Of a stretch of DNA of 64,000 bases, positions 45,887 through 54,106 are shown one piece after another. The DNA is taken from contig NZ_CANMDB010000003.1 in the NCBI RefSeq assembly GCF_947496515.1, positions 186,001-250,000 of the forward strand. The letters run 5' to 3'. The notes beneath the pieces are model-generated. The model saw only the letters and a list, made by a program, of their open reading frames with translations, ran no database searches and was not told the DNA's origin. Within the stretch, counting starts at the first letter, position 1. Every line of letters begins with the position of its first letter. The DNA is from an uncultured Roseobacter sp. (lineage in GTDB: Bacteria > Pseudomonadota > Alphaproteobacteria > Rhodobacterales > Rhodobacteraceae). The position numbers and the translations under genes are program-made.

Positions 45887-48334
45887 TCAGACCTTCACCC
45901 GTTCGGATTTCGGGTCATACATGGGCCGCAAGGATGCCTCGGCCGCCACCCGCGTGCCCGCCACGTCGATCTCGTAGCTCGATGCGAGCACCTCCGCCGC
46001 CGTTTCGCCCTTGCAGGGCACATAGCCCAGACCCATCGCGCCGCCCAACGTATGGCCGTAAGCGCCGGAGGCCAGATAGCCCACCAGTTCGCCGTCCCGC
46101 AGCACCGGCTCGTTATGATAGAGCAGCGGCTCGGGATCCGTCAGCCTGAACTGCACCAACCGCCGCTCCAGCCCCGTCTCCTTCTTGCGCAAGACCGCAT
46201 CGCGCCCGATGAAATCGGGCTTGTCGGTCTTGACCGCAAAGCCCAAGCCCGCCTCCAGCACGTGATCCTCGCAGGTGATGTCATGCCCGAAATGACGGAA
46301 GCCCTTCTCCATCCGGCAGCTGTCCATCATGTGCATACCGCAGAGCTTCAGGTTCAGATCCGCGCCCGCCTCGATCAGGGTCTCGCATACATGGGCGGCC
46401 ATCTCGGAGGACACATAGACCTCCCAGCCAAGCTCTCCCACGTAGGTCACCCGGTGCACACGCGCGAGACCATGGCCGATCTCGATCTCCTGGGCGGTAC
46501 CGAAAGGATTGACATCATTGGAAAAATCATTGGGAGATACCAGGTTCAGCAGATCGCGTGAGCTGGGACCCATGACCGCCAGCACCGCCTCGCTCGCGGT
46601 CATGTTGGTGATCACCACGTTGAAATCACCCACCTGACGGCGCATCCACGTCTCATCCGCCAGCCGTGTGGCCGCCGGCGTCACCACGAGAAAGGCAGTC
46701 TCGCTGACCCGTGTCACGGTCACATCCGCCTCGATCCCGCCCATGGGGTTCAGGAACTGGGTATAGGTGATCTTGCCCACCGGTACGTCATATTGCCCGC
46801 CGCCCACATGGTTCATGAAGGCAACGGCGTCGCGCCCCTCCACCCGGATCTTGCCGAAGGAGGACATGTCATACATGCCCACGTTGTTGCGGATGGCGGT
46901 GTGTTCTTCGGCGATGTTGTTGAAAAAGCTCTGCCGTTTCCAGCTGTACTCATATTCCGGCGTCTGGGTCGGTTTGGCGATCCAGTTGGGCCGCTCCCAG
47001 CCCGCGAACTCACCCATGACCGCACCGCGGTCGAGGAACTGCCAGTAGACCGGCGAGCGGCGGATCTTGCGCGCGGTCTCCTTCTGCCGAAAGGGGAAGT
47101 GGTCCTTGTAGAGCAGCCCCAGCGATTCCGTCGCGCGTTCGTAAAGATATTTCTTGTTGCCCTGAAAGGGCTCCATCCGGCTGATGTCCACGTCACCCAG
47201 ATCGAACGGCTTTTGTCCGTCTTCCATCCACTGCGCCAGCGCCATGCCAGCGCCACCGGCGGACTGGATCCCGATGGAGTTGAAGCCCGCCGCGACCCAG
47301 AAGTTATCAAGCTCTGGCGCAAGGCCGAGGTGGTAGGCATCGTCGGGCGTGAAACTTTCGGGACCGTTGAAGAACGTGTGGATCCCCGCTTCGGCTAGCA
47401 TCGGCATCCGTTCCACCGCATCGGCCAGGATGGGCTCGAAGTGGTCGAAGTCCTCCGGCAGCTGATCGAATTCGAAATCCGCAGGGATGCCTGCCGTGCC
47501 CCAGGGCTTGGCGTTGGGCTCAAAGGCGCCCAGCAGCATCTTGCCCGCGTCTTCCTTGTAATAGGCGCATTCGTCGGGCACGCGGAGCACGGGCAGTTGG
47601 GTGAGCCCCGCAATCGCCTCGGTGACGATGTAGAAGTGTTCGCAGGCGTGCAGCGGGACGTTGACGCCCGCCATGCGGCCGACTTCATGGGCCCACATGC
47701 CGCCGCAGTTCACCACCATATCGGCAGTGATATGGCCGCGCGCCTCACCCTGTTCCCAGTCGACGCCGGTGACGCGGCGGCCGTCACGGACGATGCGGGT
47801 CGCTTTGGTGCGCTCGAGGATGGTAGCACCGCGCTGCCGCGCGCCCTTGGCCAGTGCCAGCGCGATGTTGGCAGGATCGCCCTGACCGTCCTTGTCGAGA
47901 TAGACAGCACCGGTGACGCCGTCGATGTTGAGATGCTCGTAGCGTGCCTTGACCTCGGTGGGCGAGATCTCCTCGACCTCCACGCCGAAGGCGCGGGCCA
48001 TGGCGGCCTGGCGCAGGATCTCCTCGCGGCGCTCTTCGGTGAGCGCCACGGTGATCGAGCCGCAGCGCTTGAAGCCGGTTGCCACACCGGTTTCCGCCTC
48101 CAGATTGCCGTAGAGTTCCTGGGAGTAGCGCGCGAGTTTGGTCATATTGGCGGTGGCGCGCAGCTGTGCGATCAGGCCTGCGGCATGCCATGTGGTGCCC
48201 GACGTGAGCTGTTTCCGCTCCAGCAGGACGACGTCTTTCCAGCCCAGTTTGGTCAGGTGGTAGGCTGTGGAACAGCCGATGACGCCACCGCCGATAATGA
48301 CGACGCGGGCGTGGGCGGGCGGTGTGTTAGACAT
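45887..48334 (-). CDS. FAD-dependent dimethylglycine/sarcosine dehydrogenase-like protein (copy 1)
   Basis: An 815-residue four-domain flavoprotein: DAO oxidoreductase domain (about 1-370; VVIIGGGVIGCSTAYHLTKLG), FAO_M domain (to about 425), then GcvT and GcvT_C folate-binding domains to the end. TSGTTWHAAGL matches the segment where dimethylglycine dehydrogenase binds FAD covalently through histidine. The enzyme would oxidatively demethylate an N-methyl amino acid and give the methyl group to tetrahydrofolate. It follows a homocysteine methyltransferase and a paralogue in the same direction. The exact N-methyl substrate is unknown. Confidence 0.85.
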   Translation of the reverse strand: MSNTPPAHARVVIIGGGVIGCSTAYHLTKLGWKDVVLLERKQLTSGTTWHAAGLIAQLRATANMTKLARYSQELYGNLEAETGVATGFKRCGSITVALTEERREEILRQAAMARAFGVEVEEISPTEVKARYEHLNIDGVTGAVYLDKDGQGDPANIALALAKGARQRGATILERTKATRIVRDGRRVTGVDWEQGEARGHITADMVVNCGGMWAHEVGRMAGVNVPLHACEHFYIVTEAIAGLTQLPVLRVPDECAYYKEDAGKMLLGAFEPNAKPWGTAGIPADFEFDQLPEDFDHFEPILADAVERMPMLAEAGIHTFFNGPESFTPDDAYHLGLAPELDNFWVAAGFNSIGIQSAGGAGMALAQWMEDGQKPFDLGDVDISRMEPFQGNKKYLYERATESLGLLYKDHFPFRQKETARKIRRSPVYWQFLDRGAVMGEFAGWERPNWIAKPTQTPEYEYSWKRQSFFNNIAEEHTAIRNNVGMYDMSSFGKIRVEGRDAVAFMNHVGGGQYDVPVGKITYTQFLNPMGGIEADVTVTRVSETAFLVVTPAATRLADETWMRRQVGDFNVVITNMTASEAVLAVMGPSSRDLLNLVSPNDFSNDVNPFGTAQEIEIGHGLARVHRVTYVGELGWEVYVSSEMAAHVCETLIEAGADLNLKLCGMHMMDSCRMEKGFRHFGHDITCEDHVLEAGLGFAVKTDKPDFIGRDAVLRKKETGLERRLVQFRLTDPEPLLYHNEPVLRDGELVGYLASGAYGHTLGGAMGLGYVPCKGETAAEVLASSYEIDVAGTRVAAEASLRPMYDPKSERVKV

Positions 48335-48382
48335 GGGGCAGATCCCTTACGGTATGGGGCTTTCGGAGGCTGAGACAGAGGA

Positions 48383-48449
48383 GGTTGGGGGCTTTGCCCC
48401 CCGGAGCCGTGCCGGCTCCTCCCCCCAGAGTTTTTTCGGCAAGGTGAAA
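48383..48449 (-). repeat. TTTCAYCTTGCC-type element with GC hairpin tail
   Basis: On the minus strand it reads TTTCACCTTGCC, then AAAAAACTCTGGGGGGAGGA, then GGAGCCG/CGGCTCC and GGGGGGC-AAA-GCCCCC hairpins. It closely matches the copy at 44234-44300. It sits in the 123-bp gap between the homocysteine methyltransferase stop and the copy-1 flavoprotein start. Confidence 0.7.
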
Positions 48450-48457
48450 CATGAGCG

Positions 48458-49348
48458 TCAGACCACGTCGTGACCGACGGCAGTCAGCCGGTGGTGAAGT
48501 TCGGCGATATGGGCGGGGCTGACTTCGCAGCAGCCGCCGACGATGGTGGCACCGAGGCCGACCCATTGCATGACGTAGCCTGCATAGGCGCGCGGGCCCA
48601 TGTCCTTGCGGGTCTCGAGGCTGGCCACGGTGGCGGTGGTCGACAGAAAGGCATCGGTGATCTGCACAAAGGCGTTGCCGTAGGCACCAAAGGGTTTGTC
48701 CAGCGCCGACAGGATGGGCAGCCCCTGGGTAATCGCCTCAGGGGCGGAGCAATTGAGCAGGACAGCGTCGGCGTCTTTAGCGACATCCAGTGCGTCCTGC
48801 AGCGGCTCGCCAGAGCGCAGCCGGGTGCCGTCATCGTCCCTGAGGGTGAGGGACAGCCAGACCGGAAGATCGGTGTAGCGCGCGGCGGCGAGCGCGTCGC
48901 GGGCGTGGGCGACAGAGGCGACCGTTTCCAGAAGGAGCAGGTCGCAGCCCGGCGCCAGTGTCGTTGCGACCTCGGCCAGAAGCGGTACCGCGATCTCCGT
49001 ACCGGGGTGCAGGTCGGGGCGGTAGCTGCCCCGGAGCGGGCCGATGCTGCCGGCGATGCGGCCCCGGCCGTGGGCGCTCTGCGCTGCCCTGGCCTCTGCC
49101 AGGGCGGCGGCGTGCAGATCCGCGAATTTGCCGGAGAGCGCCGTCCCCTCCAGCCGGTCGTGATGGATGCTGTAGCTGTTGGTGGTGGCGACGGTCGCCC
49201 CGGCGGCGAAGAACTCCGCGTGCACGCTTTCCACCATACCGGGGTGATCCGCCATCACCTGCGTCGACCACAGCGGTGTCGGCTGATTGCCGGCGCGGCG
49301 GATCAGTTCCTGGCCCATGCCCCCGTCCAGAAGCGTGATTTGTGTCAC
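48458..49348 (-). CDS. Homocysteine S-methyltransferase family protein
   Basis: A 296-residue Zn-dependent methyltransferase of the BHMT/MmuM fold. It begins (V/M)TQITLLDGGMGQELIRRAG; the zinc ligands are the cysteine in LLNCSAPEAI and the pair in VGGCCEVSP. It transfers a methyl group from betaine, S-methylmethionine or a similar donor to homocysteine to make methionine. The start is a GTG overlapping the stop of the upstream flavoprotein gene (GTGA). Between two dimethylglycine-dehydrogenase-like genes, betaine as donor would supply dimethylglycine to them; this is inference. Confidence 0.85.
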   Translation of the reverse strand: MTQITLLDGGMGQELIRRAGNQPTPLWSTQVMADHPGMVESVHAEFFAAGATVATTNSYSIHHDRLEGTALSGKFADLHAAALAEARAAQSAHGRGRIAGSIGPLRGSYRPDLHPGTEIAVPLLAEVATTLAPGCDLLLLETVASVAHARDALAAARYTDLPVWLSLTLRDDDGTRLRSGEPLQDALDVAKDADAVLLNCSAPEAITQGLPILSALDKPFGAYGNAFVQITDAFLSTTATVASLETRKDMGPRAYAGYVMQWVGLGATIVGGCCEVSPAHIAELHHRLTAVGHDVV

Positions 49349-51795
49349 GCACGGATCCTTTCGTTTTCCGGATCCCAGAGCGGGTGGTCGGGCTGCACGG
49401 TGGCGCGGCGGCGGGTGCCGTAGATCTCCACTTCGATCTCCGTGCCCGGCTCGGTGAGGTCGGTGCGCAGCATGCCGAGCGCGATGGATTTATTCACCCG
49501 GTAGCCCCAGTCTCCGCTCGTCGTTTCGCCCACCACTTCGTCGCCTTTGAAGATCGGCGACATATAGGGCGCGTCCTGATCGCCCGCGTCGACCACCAGT
49601 GTGACGAACTGCTTTTTGACGCCCTGCTGCTTTTCATTGAGCAGTGCCGCCTTGCCGATGAAATCCTGCGGCTTGTCGAACCGGATGAAGCGTTCCATCC
49701 CGCCTTCGAGCAGGGAGTAATCGGTCGAGAGATCGCCCTTCCAGCTGCGGTAGCCTTTTTCCACCCGCATGGAGTTCAGCGCGAACATCCCGAAGGGGGC
49801 AGCCCCCGCGTCGCGCAGCGCGCTGTAGACCGCGGCGCTGTCCTCGAACGAGGTATGCACCTCCCAGCCCAGTTCCCCGGCAAAGGAGATGCGGAAGAGC
49901 TTGACGGGTTTGCCCGCGACGGTGGCCTCTTGGATGGTCAGCCAGCCAGTGGAAAGGTCCCCATCGGTGAGCCCTGCGAGCATCTCGCGCGATTTGGGGC
50001 CGGTGAGCAGGTGGGTCGACCAGTCGCCGGTGATATCGGTGAGGGTCAGCGTGCCATCCGCGGGCAGGCGGCTTTGCAGGAATTCGAAATCGTGCCATTG
50101 CGCCACGGCCGCCGTCATCAGCCAGAAATCATCCTCGCCCCAGCGGATGATGGTGACCTCGGTGACGATCTTGCCGCGGCTGTCGGTGAAGTAGCCGAGG
50201 TTCATGCGGCCCGCCTTGGGCAGCGCCCCCGCGATCTGGCCGCGCAGCCATTCTGCCGCCCCCGCGCCCTGCAGCGTGTAGCGCGAGAACCCGGGCATAT
50301 CGAGCACGCCAGCGCCGTCGCGCACGGCCTCGACCTCTTCTTTCACGCGCACGGACCAGGGGCCATTGCGGTCCCATGTCTCGGTCGCTTCCTCGGAGGT
50401 ATCATCGCCCTCCTTGGCGAACCAGTTGGCGCGTTCCCAGCCGTTGTAGGCCCCCATCTGCGCCCCGTCGGCCATAAGTCGCGCGTGGTTTGGCGAAAGC
50501 TTCTTGCCGCGCCCGGCGGGCCATTCGTGATGCGGGAAATGCATGGCGTATTCGTGCCCGTAGGTTTCCAGCGCTTTCGCGAGGCAGTAGTCATGGTCGG
50601 CGTAATCAGTGTAGCGGCGCGGATCGACGGCCCACATGTCACGCTCCGTCTCGCCGTGGACGATCCATTCGCTGAGCACTTTGCCCGCGCCGCCGCCCTG
50701 CACGATCCCGAAGGTAAAGGCATGGGCTTCGAATGCGTCCGGCACCCCCGGCATCGGGCCGATCAGCGGCAGGCCATCGGGGGCGTAGGGAATGGGCCCG
50801 TTGATGTTGCGCCCCACGCCAGCCTCGCCCAGCAGCGGCAGACGGCCCATGGCATCCTCGATGTACCACTCCAACCGCTCCAGATCATCGGGGTAAAGCT
50901 GGAAGGAGAAATCCTCCGGCATCGGATCTTCCGGCGTGACCCAATGCGCCTTGCAGTTTCGCTCGTAGGGGCCAAGGTTCAGACCATTCTTGTCCTGCCG
51001 CAGGTAGTAGGAGCTATCGACGTCGCGGATCATCGGCATCTTGCGCCCGTGCTCCTTGGTCCAGGCAGCGAGCGCAGGGATCTCTTCGGTCAGGAAATAC
51101 TGGTGGCTCATCACCACTATGGGCACGTCGCGCCCGCCGAAGGGTTTGAACCATTCACCCACGCGGCCCGCGTAGTAACCGGCGGCATTCACCACCTTTT
51201 CGCAGCGGATGTCGCCCTTGTCGGTGTGCACCACCCATTCGTCGCCATCGCGGCTGACGCCCGTTGCGGGACAGAAGCGTTCTATCCGCGCGCCCAGATC
51301 GCGCGCGCCCTTGGCCAGCGCCTGGGTCAGCTGCGCGGGGTCGATATCACCATCTAGCGGATCCCAGAGGCCACCGGCCAGCTCATGGGTTTCGATGAAG
51401 GGGTTATGCTCTTTCAGCTCTTCGGGCGTGCAGATGTCCATCTGCAGACCCTGGGTGCGGGCTTGCGAGGCGACGTGCTCGAACTCCATCATGCGTTCTT
51501 TGGTATGCGCCAGCCGGATCGCCCCGGTGACGTGGTAATTCATCGGGTAGTCCACATCCTCCGCCAGCGTCCGGTACATCGCCAGCGAATAGCGCTGCAT
51601 GTTCATGACCGCCCAGTTGGGGGCGAAGTTCGGGCAGTTCCCCGCGGCGTGCCAGGTGGAGCCTGCCGTCAGTTCGTTCTTTTCCAGCAGAACGCAATCG
51701 GTCCAGCCTTCCTTTGCCAGGTGGTAAAGCGTCGAGACCCCCACCACACCGCCGCCGATGATGACCACGCGGGCTGTTGTCGGAAAATCTGCCAT
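49345..51795 (-). CDS. FAD-dependent dimethylglycine/sarcosine dehydrogenase-like protein (copy 2)
   Basis: An 816-residue paralogue of the copy-1 flavoprotein with the same order: DAO domain (VVIIGGGVVGVSTLYHLAKEG, with TAGSTWHAAGNCPNF at the presumed covalent flavin site), FAO_M, GcvT and GcvT_C (FRISFAGELGWEVHTSFEDS; NKSIALGMLRTDLTEPGTEI). The active-site context after WHAAG differs from copy 1 (NCPNF versus LIAQL), so the two probably act on different N-methyl substrates, for example dimethylglycine and sarcosine. It is coupled to the methyltransferase by 4 bp. Confidence 0.85.
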   Translation of the reverse strand: MADFPTTARVVIIGGGVVGVSTLYHLAKEGWTDCVLLEKNELTAGSTWHAAGNCPNFAPNWAVMNMQRYSLAMYRTLAEDVDYPMNYHVTGAIRLAHTKERMMEFEHVASQARTQGLQMDICTPEELKEHNPFIETHELAGGLWDPLDGDIDPAQLTQALAKGARDLGARIERFCPATGVSRDGDEWVVHTDKGDIRCEKVVNAAGYYAGRVGEWFKPFGGRDVPIVVMSHQYFLTEEIPALAAWTKEHGRKMPMIRDVDSSYYLRQDKNGLNLGPYERNCKAHWVTPEDPMPEDFSFQLYPDDLERLEWYIEDAMGRLPLLGEAGVGRNINGPIPYAPDGLPLIGPMPGVPDAFEAHAFTFGIVQGGGAGKVLSEWIVHGETERDMWAVDPRRYTDYADHDYCLAKALETYGHEYAMHFPHHEWPAGRGKKLSPNHARLMADGAQMGAYNGWERANWFAKEGDDTSEEATETWDRNGPWSVRVKEEVEAVRDGAGVLDMPGFSRYTLQGAGAAEWLRGQIAGALPKAGRMNLGYFTDSRGKIVTEVTIIRWGEDDFWLMTAAVAQWHDFEFLQSRLPADGTLTLTDITGDWSTHLLTGPKSREMLAGLTDGDLSTGWLTIQEATVAGKPVKLFRISFAGELGWEVHTSFEDSAAVYSALRDAGAAPFGMFALNSMRVEKGYRSWKGDLSTDYSLLEGGMERFIRFDKPQDFIGKAALLNEKQQGVKKQFVTLVVDAGDQDAPYMSPIFKGDEVVGETTSGDWGYRVNKSIALGMLRTDLTEPGTEIEVEIYGTRRRATVQPDHPLWDPENERIRA

Positions 51796-51807
51796 TCTTA
51801 GTGCTCC

Positions 51808-52191
51808 CTATTGATCGTGTTGCGGAAGATCATCCGCGATGTCGTAGTAGTCGCCCTTGTCGGCGACAAAGATGTGTTTTTCGGTTGTGATGCCCGTGGG
51901 CGCATCAAGCGTGCCGGACATGACCGACACCGCACCCTTGTCATCCACGTGCCGCCAGAACATCGAGGATCCGCATTTGTTGCAGAACCCCCGGAAGGCG
52001 CCCGGTGACGACTGATACCAGGTCAGCGTATCGTCCTTTGTGACGGTCAGCTGCTCGGGGCCCACCTGCGTGGCCGAGACATAGTGGCCGCTCGTCTTGC
52101 GGCATTGCTGGCAGTGGCAGGCGACCGAGTTCCGCAAGGCCCCCGAGAGGCGATAGGCGGTCCCGCCGCACAGGCAGCTTCCCTCGACCAT
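51808..52191 (-). CDS. GFA (glutathione-dependent formaldehyde-activating) family protein
   Basis: A 127-residue zinc-binding protein with CXCG (GSCLCGGTAYR), ACHCQQCRKTSG and CNKCGSSMFW, the cysteine sets of the GFA/CENP-V fold. Some members act with glutathione on formaldehyde, but most have no proven activity. The ATG at 52191 overlaps the LysE gene stop (ATGA). Formaldehyde is a by-product of N-demethylation, so nearness to the flavoprotein cluster (12 bp) is suggestive only. Confidence 0.82.
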   Translation of the reverse strand: MVEGSCLCGGTAYRLSGALRNSVACHCQQCRKTSGHYVSATQVGPEQLTVTKDDTLTWYQSSPGAFRGFCNKCGSSMFWRHVDDKGAVSVMSGTLDAPTGITTEKHIFVADKGDYYDIADDLPQHDQ

Positions 52192-52811
52192 CACGCTCTC
52201 CCCGGTGTGGCGGCGGTGCCCAGAGCGACGCCGTAGATCACGAAACAGGCCGCCAGAATCCGCCGCACCCAGGTGTTGAAGACAGCCCCCAGAGCGGCCC
52301 GGCCCAACCCTGCGCCCAACAGCGTGAACCCGGTGTAGCTGAGCGCGGTGATGCACAGCGCCGTGGGCATGATCACGGTCATCTGGCTCCAGATCGGGAC
52401 ATCCGGCTGCACGAATTGCGAAAAGGCGGCAAGGTAGCCCGCAACGCTCTTGGGGTTGATTGTGGCGACGGCGAGCGCATGCAGATAGACCGAGCGCGCA
52501 GGCCGGTCATTCACGCTCACGGGCCTCCTGGCCAGGATCCAGCCGCGCACCCCGAGATAGATCAGAAACGCCGCCCCCACCAGCTTGGCGATCTCGAACC
52601 CCAGCGGCGAGGCGGCGATGAGCGCGGTGATCCCAAGGGCCGACAGCAGCAGAAAGAGCGTCGCCTGCGTGAGGATCGCCAGCACGCCCACCAGGGCGCG
52701 CGGCAGGGGCAGATGCATCCCGTTGGTGATGCAGTTGACCGCATTTGGCCCCGGCGTCGTGACAAAGATCACCCAGAACAGGGCGAATATGCTCCAGGCT
52801 TCAAAGCTCAT
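52191..52811 (-). CDS. LysE-family amino-acid exporter
   Basis: A 206-residue inner-membrane protein with about six helices. It starts MSFEAWSIFALFWVIFVTTPGPNAVNCITNG, containing the family's TPGPN motif, and has the NPKSV motif in ATINPKSVAGYLAAF. LysE/RhtB proteins export basic amino acids, homoserine or related compounds. Its ATG follows directly on the stop of the regulator gene (TAGATG), and it overlaps the GFA gene by 4 bp, so it is part of a three-gene operon controlled by that regulator. Confidence 0.88.
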   Translation of the reverse strand: MSFEAWSIFALFWVIFVTTPGPNAVNCITNGMHLPLPRALVGVLAILTQATLFLLLSALGITALIAASPLGFEIAKLVGAAFLIYLGVRGWILARRPVSVNDRPARSVYLHALAVATINPKSVAGYLAAFSQFVQPDVPIWSQMTVIMPTALCITALSYTGFTLLGAGLGRAALGAVFNTWVRRILAACFVIYGVALGTAATPGRA

Positions 52812-53384
52812 CTAATACACCGGCGGTGCGATGACCCAGATGGCAATCGCTGGGTCAGGGTAGGGGTTCGCCCAGCGGAACGCCTCGCCGCGGATGCGGA
52901 AGCTGTCACCGGGGGTGATGGTATGGGTGACGCCCGCGATTTCCAGATCCAGCTTGCCGGAAACGAGATAGCCCACCTCCTGCGTCGGGCGGGTGACCGC
53001 TTCGGTGATGCGGCTGCGCGGCTGAAAGGTCGAATGCACCATCTCGAAGTCATCGGTCAGATCGGGGGAGAGCAGCTCTTCGACCAGCCCCGCTACGGTG
53101 TCGCCAATCTGCCGCCGGGCGCTGTGCCGCACCACATAGCCCGCCTCTTCCGCAGGCGCTGCGGCGTGCCGAAACAGGATCGAGACGGAGACCTCGAGTG
53201 CCGCCGCGATCTGCCGCAGATCGGTGATGGAGGGGGTGGATTTGTCCCGCTCCACCTGGCTCAACCATCCCACGGAGCGGCGAAGGGTCTGGGCAAGCTC
53301 CGCCAGCGTCAGCCCACGCGCCTTGCGCAGGGCGCGCAGGTCGGCGCCCAAGGTGTCTGGTTGGGAGGGTAAATCGTGTCGCAT
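52812..53384 (-). CDS. XRE-family transcriptional regulator with cupin domain
   Basis: A 190-residue regulator: an N-terminal helix-turn-helix (GADLRALRKARGLTLAELAQTLRRSVGWLSQVERDK, about 14-50) and a C-terminal cupin (SGKLDLEIAGVTHTITPGDSFRIRG) that probably senses a small ligand, in the style of PuuR/MqsA-type regulators. The ATG at 53384 is preferred to in-frame starts up to 53459 because these would overlap the inverted repeats at 53413-53455. It leads the LysE-GFA operon and probably represses itself. Confidence 0.87.
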   Translation of the reverse strand: MRHDLPSQPDTLGADLRALRKARGLTLAELAQTLRRSVGWLSQVERDKSTPSITDLRQIAAALEVSVSILFRHAAAPAEEAGYVVRHSARRQIGDTVAGLVEELLSPDLTDDFEMVHSTFQPRSRITEAVTRPTQEVGYLVSGKLDLEIAGVTHTITPGDSFRIRGEAFRWANPYPDPAIAIWVIAPPVY

Positions 53385-53412
53385 CGGACTCTGTGAAAAT
53401 TCTCTGACTTCC

Positions 53413-53455
53413 TTCACGTTAACACTTGGCCGTGAAAAAATGCAAATATTTTTCA
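53413..53455. promoter_or_regulatory. Paired inverted repeats, probable operator of the XRE regulator
   Basis: TGAAAAA (53433-53439) and TTTTTCA (53449-53455) form a 7-bp inverted repeat with a 9-bp spacer. TTCACG (53413-53418) and CGTGAA (53431-53436) form a second, overlapping one. They lie 29-71 bp before the regulator ATG in an AT-rich stretch, where an autoregulatory operator is expected. Confidence 0.55.
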
Positions 53456-53543
53456 TCACTCGGCGGGCTGTGCCGCGCAGTTTTGCCAGCGTATTGAGCA
53501 GCCACCGCCCGCCGCATTAACCGCGACCCCGCCCGTGTCGATT

Positions 53544-53640
53544 ACCGACACGACACCGACGTAATACCGACGTTGTACCGACGCGATGCCGACAGAGGTT
53601 TTTGCCTCAAAAACAGGGGTTAACGGGTGATTCGCCCGCT
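53544..53640. repeat. Composite element with four to five 11-bp tandem repeats (downstream of fRMsr gene)
   Basis: Units accgacacgac, accgacgtaat, accgacgttgt and accgacgcgat fill 53544-53587, followed by a decayed fifth. Then come a GTTTTTG/CAAAAAC hairpin (53598-53614), GTTAAC and GATTCGC. It is the counterpart of 8341-8437. The gap from 53385 to 53644 holds no gene. Confidence 0.7.
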
Positions 53641-53644
53641 TTGC

Positions 53645-54100
53645 TCACAGGCGGTCGAAGACGCGGCCCAGAATCTCCGTCAGCGCTACCGCATCCTCGT
53701 CGGTAAAGGCGTCAGGCTGATCACTGTCCAGATCGAACACCGCGATGATCTCTCCCGCCCCATTGCGCACGGGCAGCACCAACTCCGACCGGGTGGAACT
53801 GGCACAGGCGATATGTCTGGGAAAGGCATCGACATCCGCAACCAGCTGAACCTCACCGGTGCGCGCCGCCGCTCCGCAGACGCCTCTGTCAAAGGGAATC
53901 ACCAGACAGCCGTGCCCGCCCTGATACGGTCCGATCTTGAGCAGCTGCGGTTCGGTCACCCGGTAAAATCCGGTCCAGTCAAACCGGCCGTCGGCGTGGT
54001 GCACTTCGCAGGCCACCGTCGCCATGAGAGCGATCGCGTCGGTCTCCCCCTCGGTCAGCGCGTGGATGGTTTTGGCCAGGTTCGCGTAGTCGGCGCGCAT
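53645..54100 (-). CDS. Free methionine-(R)-sulfoxide reductase (GAF domain)
   Basis: A 151-residue single GAF-domain enzyme that reduces free methionine-R-sulfoxide. Three cysteines, C65 (GGHGC), C75 (DRGVCG) and C99 (RHIACA), have spacings of 10 and 24, the same as C84/C94/C118 of E. coli YebR/MsrC, so the full catalytic and resolving set is kept. The family segments FDWTGFYRV and SELVLPVRNGAGEIIAVFDLDS are present. It lies 6 bp after the thiolase stop in the same direction. Confidence 0.88.
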   Translation of the reverse strand: MRADYANLAKTIHALTEGETDAIALMATVACEVHHADGRFDWTGFYRVTEPQLLKIGPYQGGHGCLVIPFDRGVCGAAARTGEVQLVADVDAFPRHIACASSTRSELVLPVRNGAGEIIAVFDLDSDQPDAFTDEDAVALTEILGRVFDRL

Positions 54101-54106
54101 GACGGC

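Noticed and set aside
49342-51357. 671-codon plus-strand frame over the copy-2 flavoprotein
   Set aside because: Shadow of a well-supported four-domain gene on the other strand.
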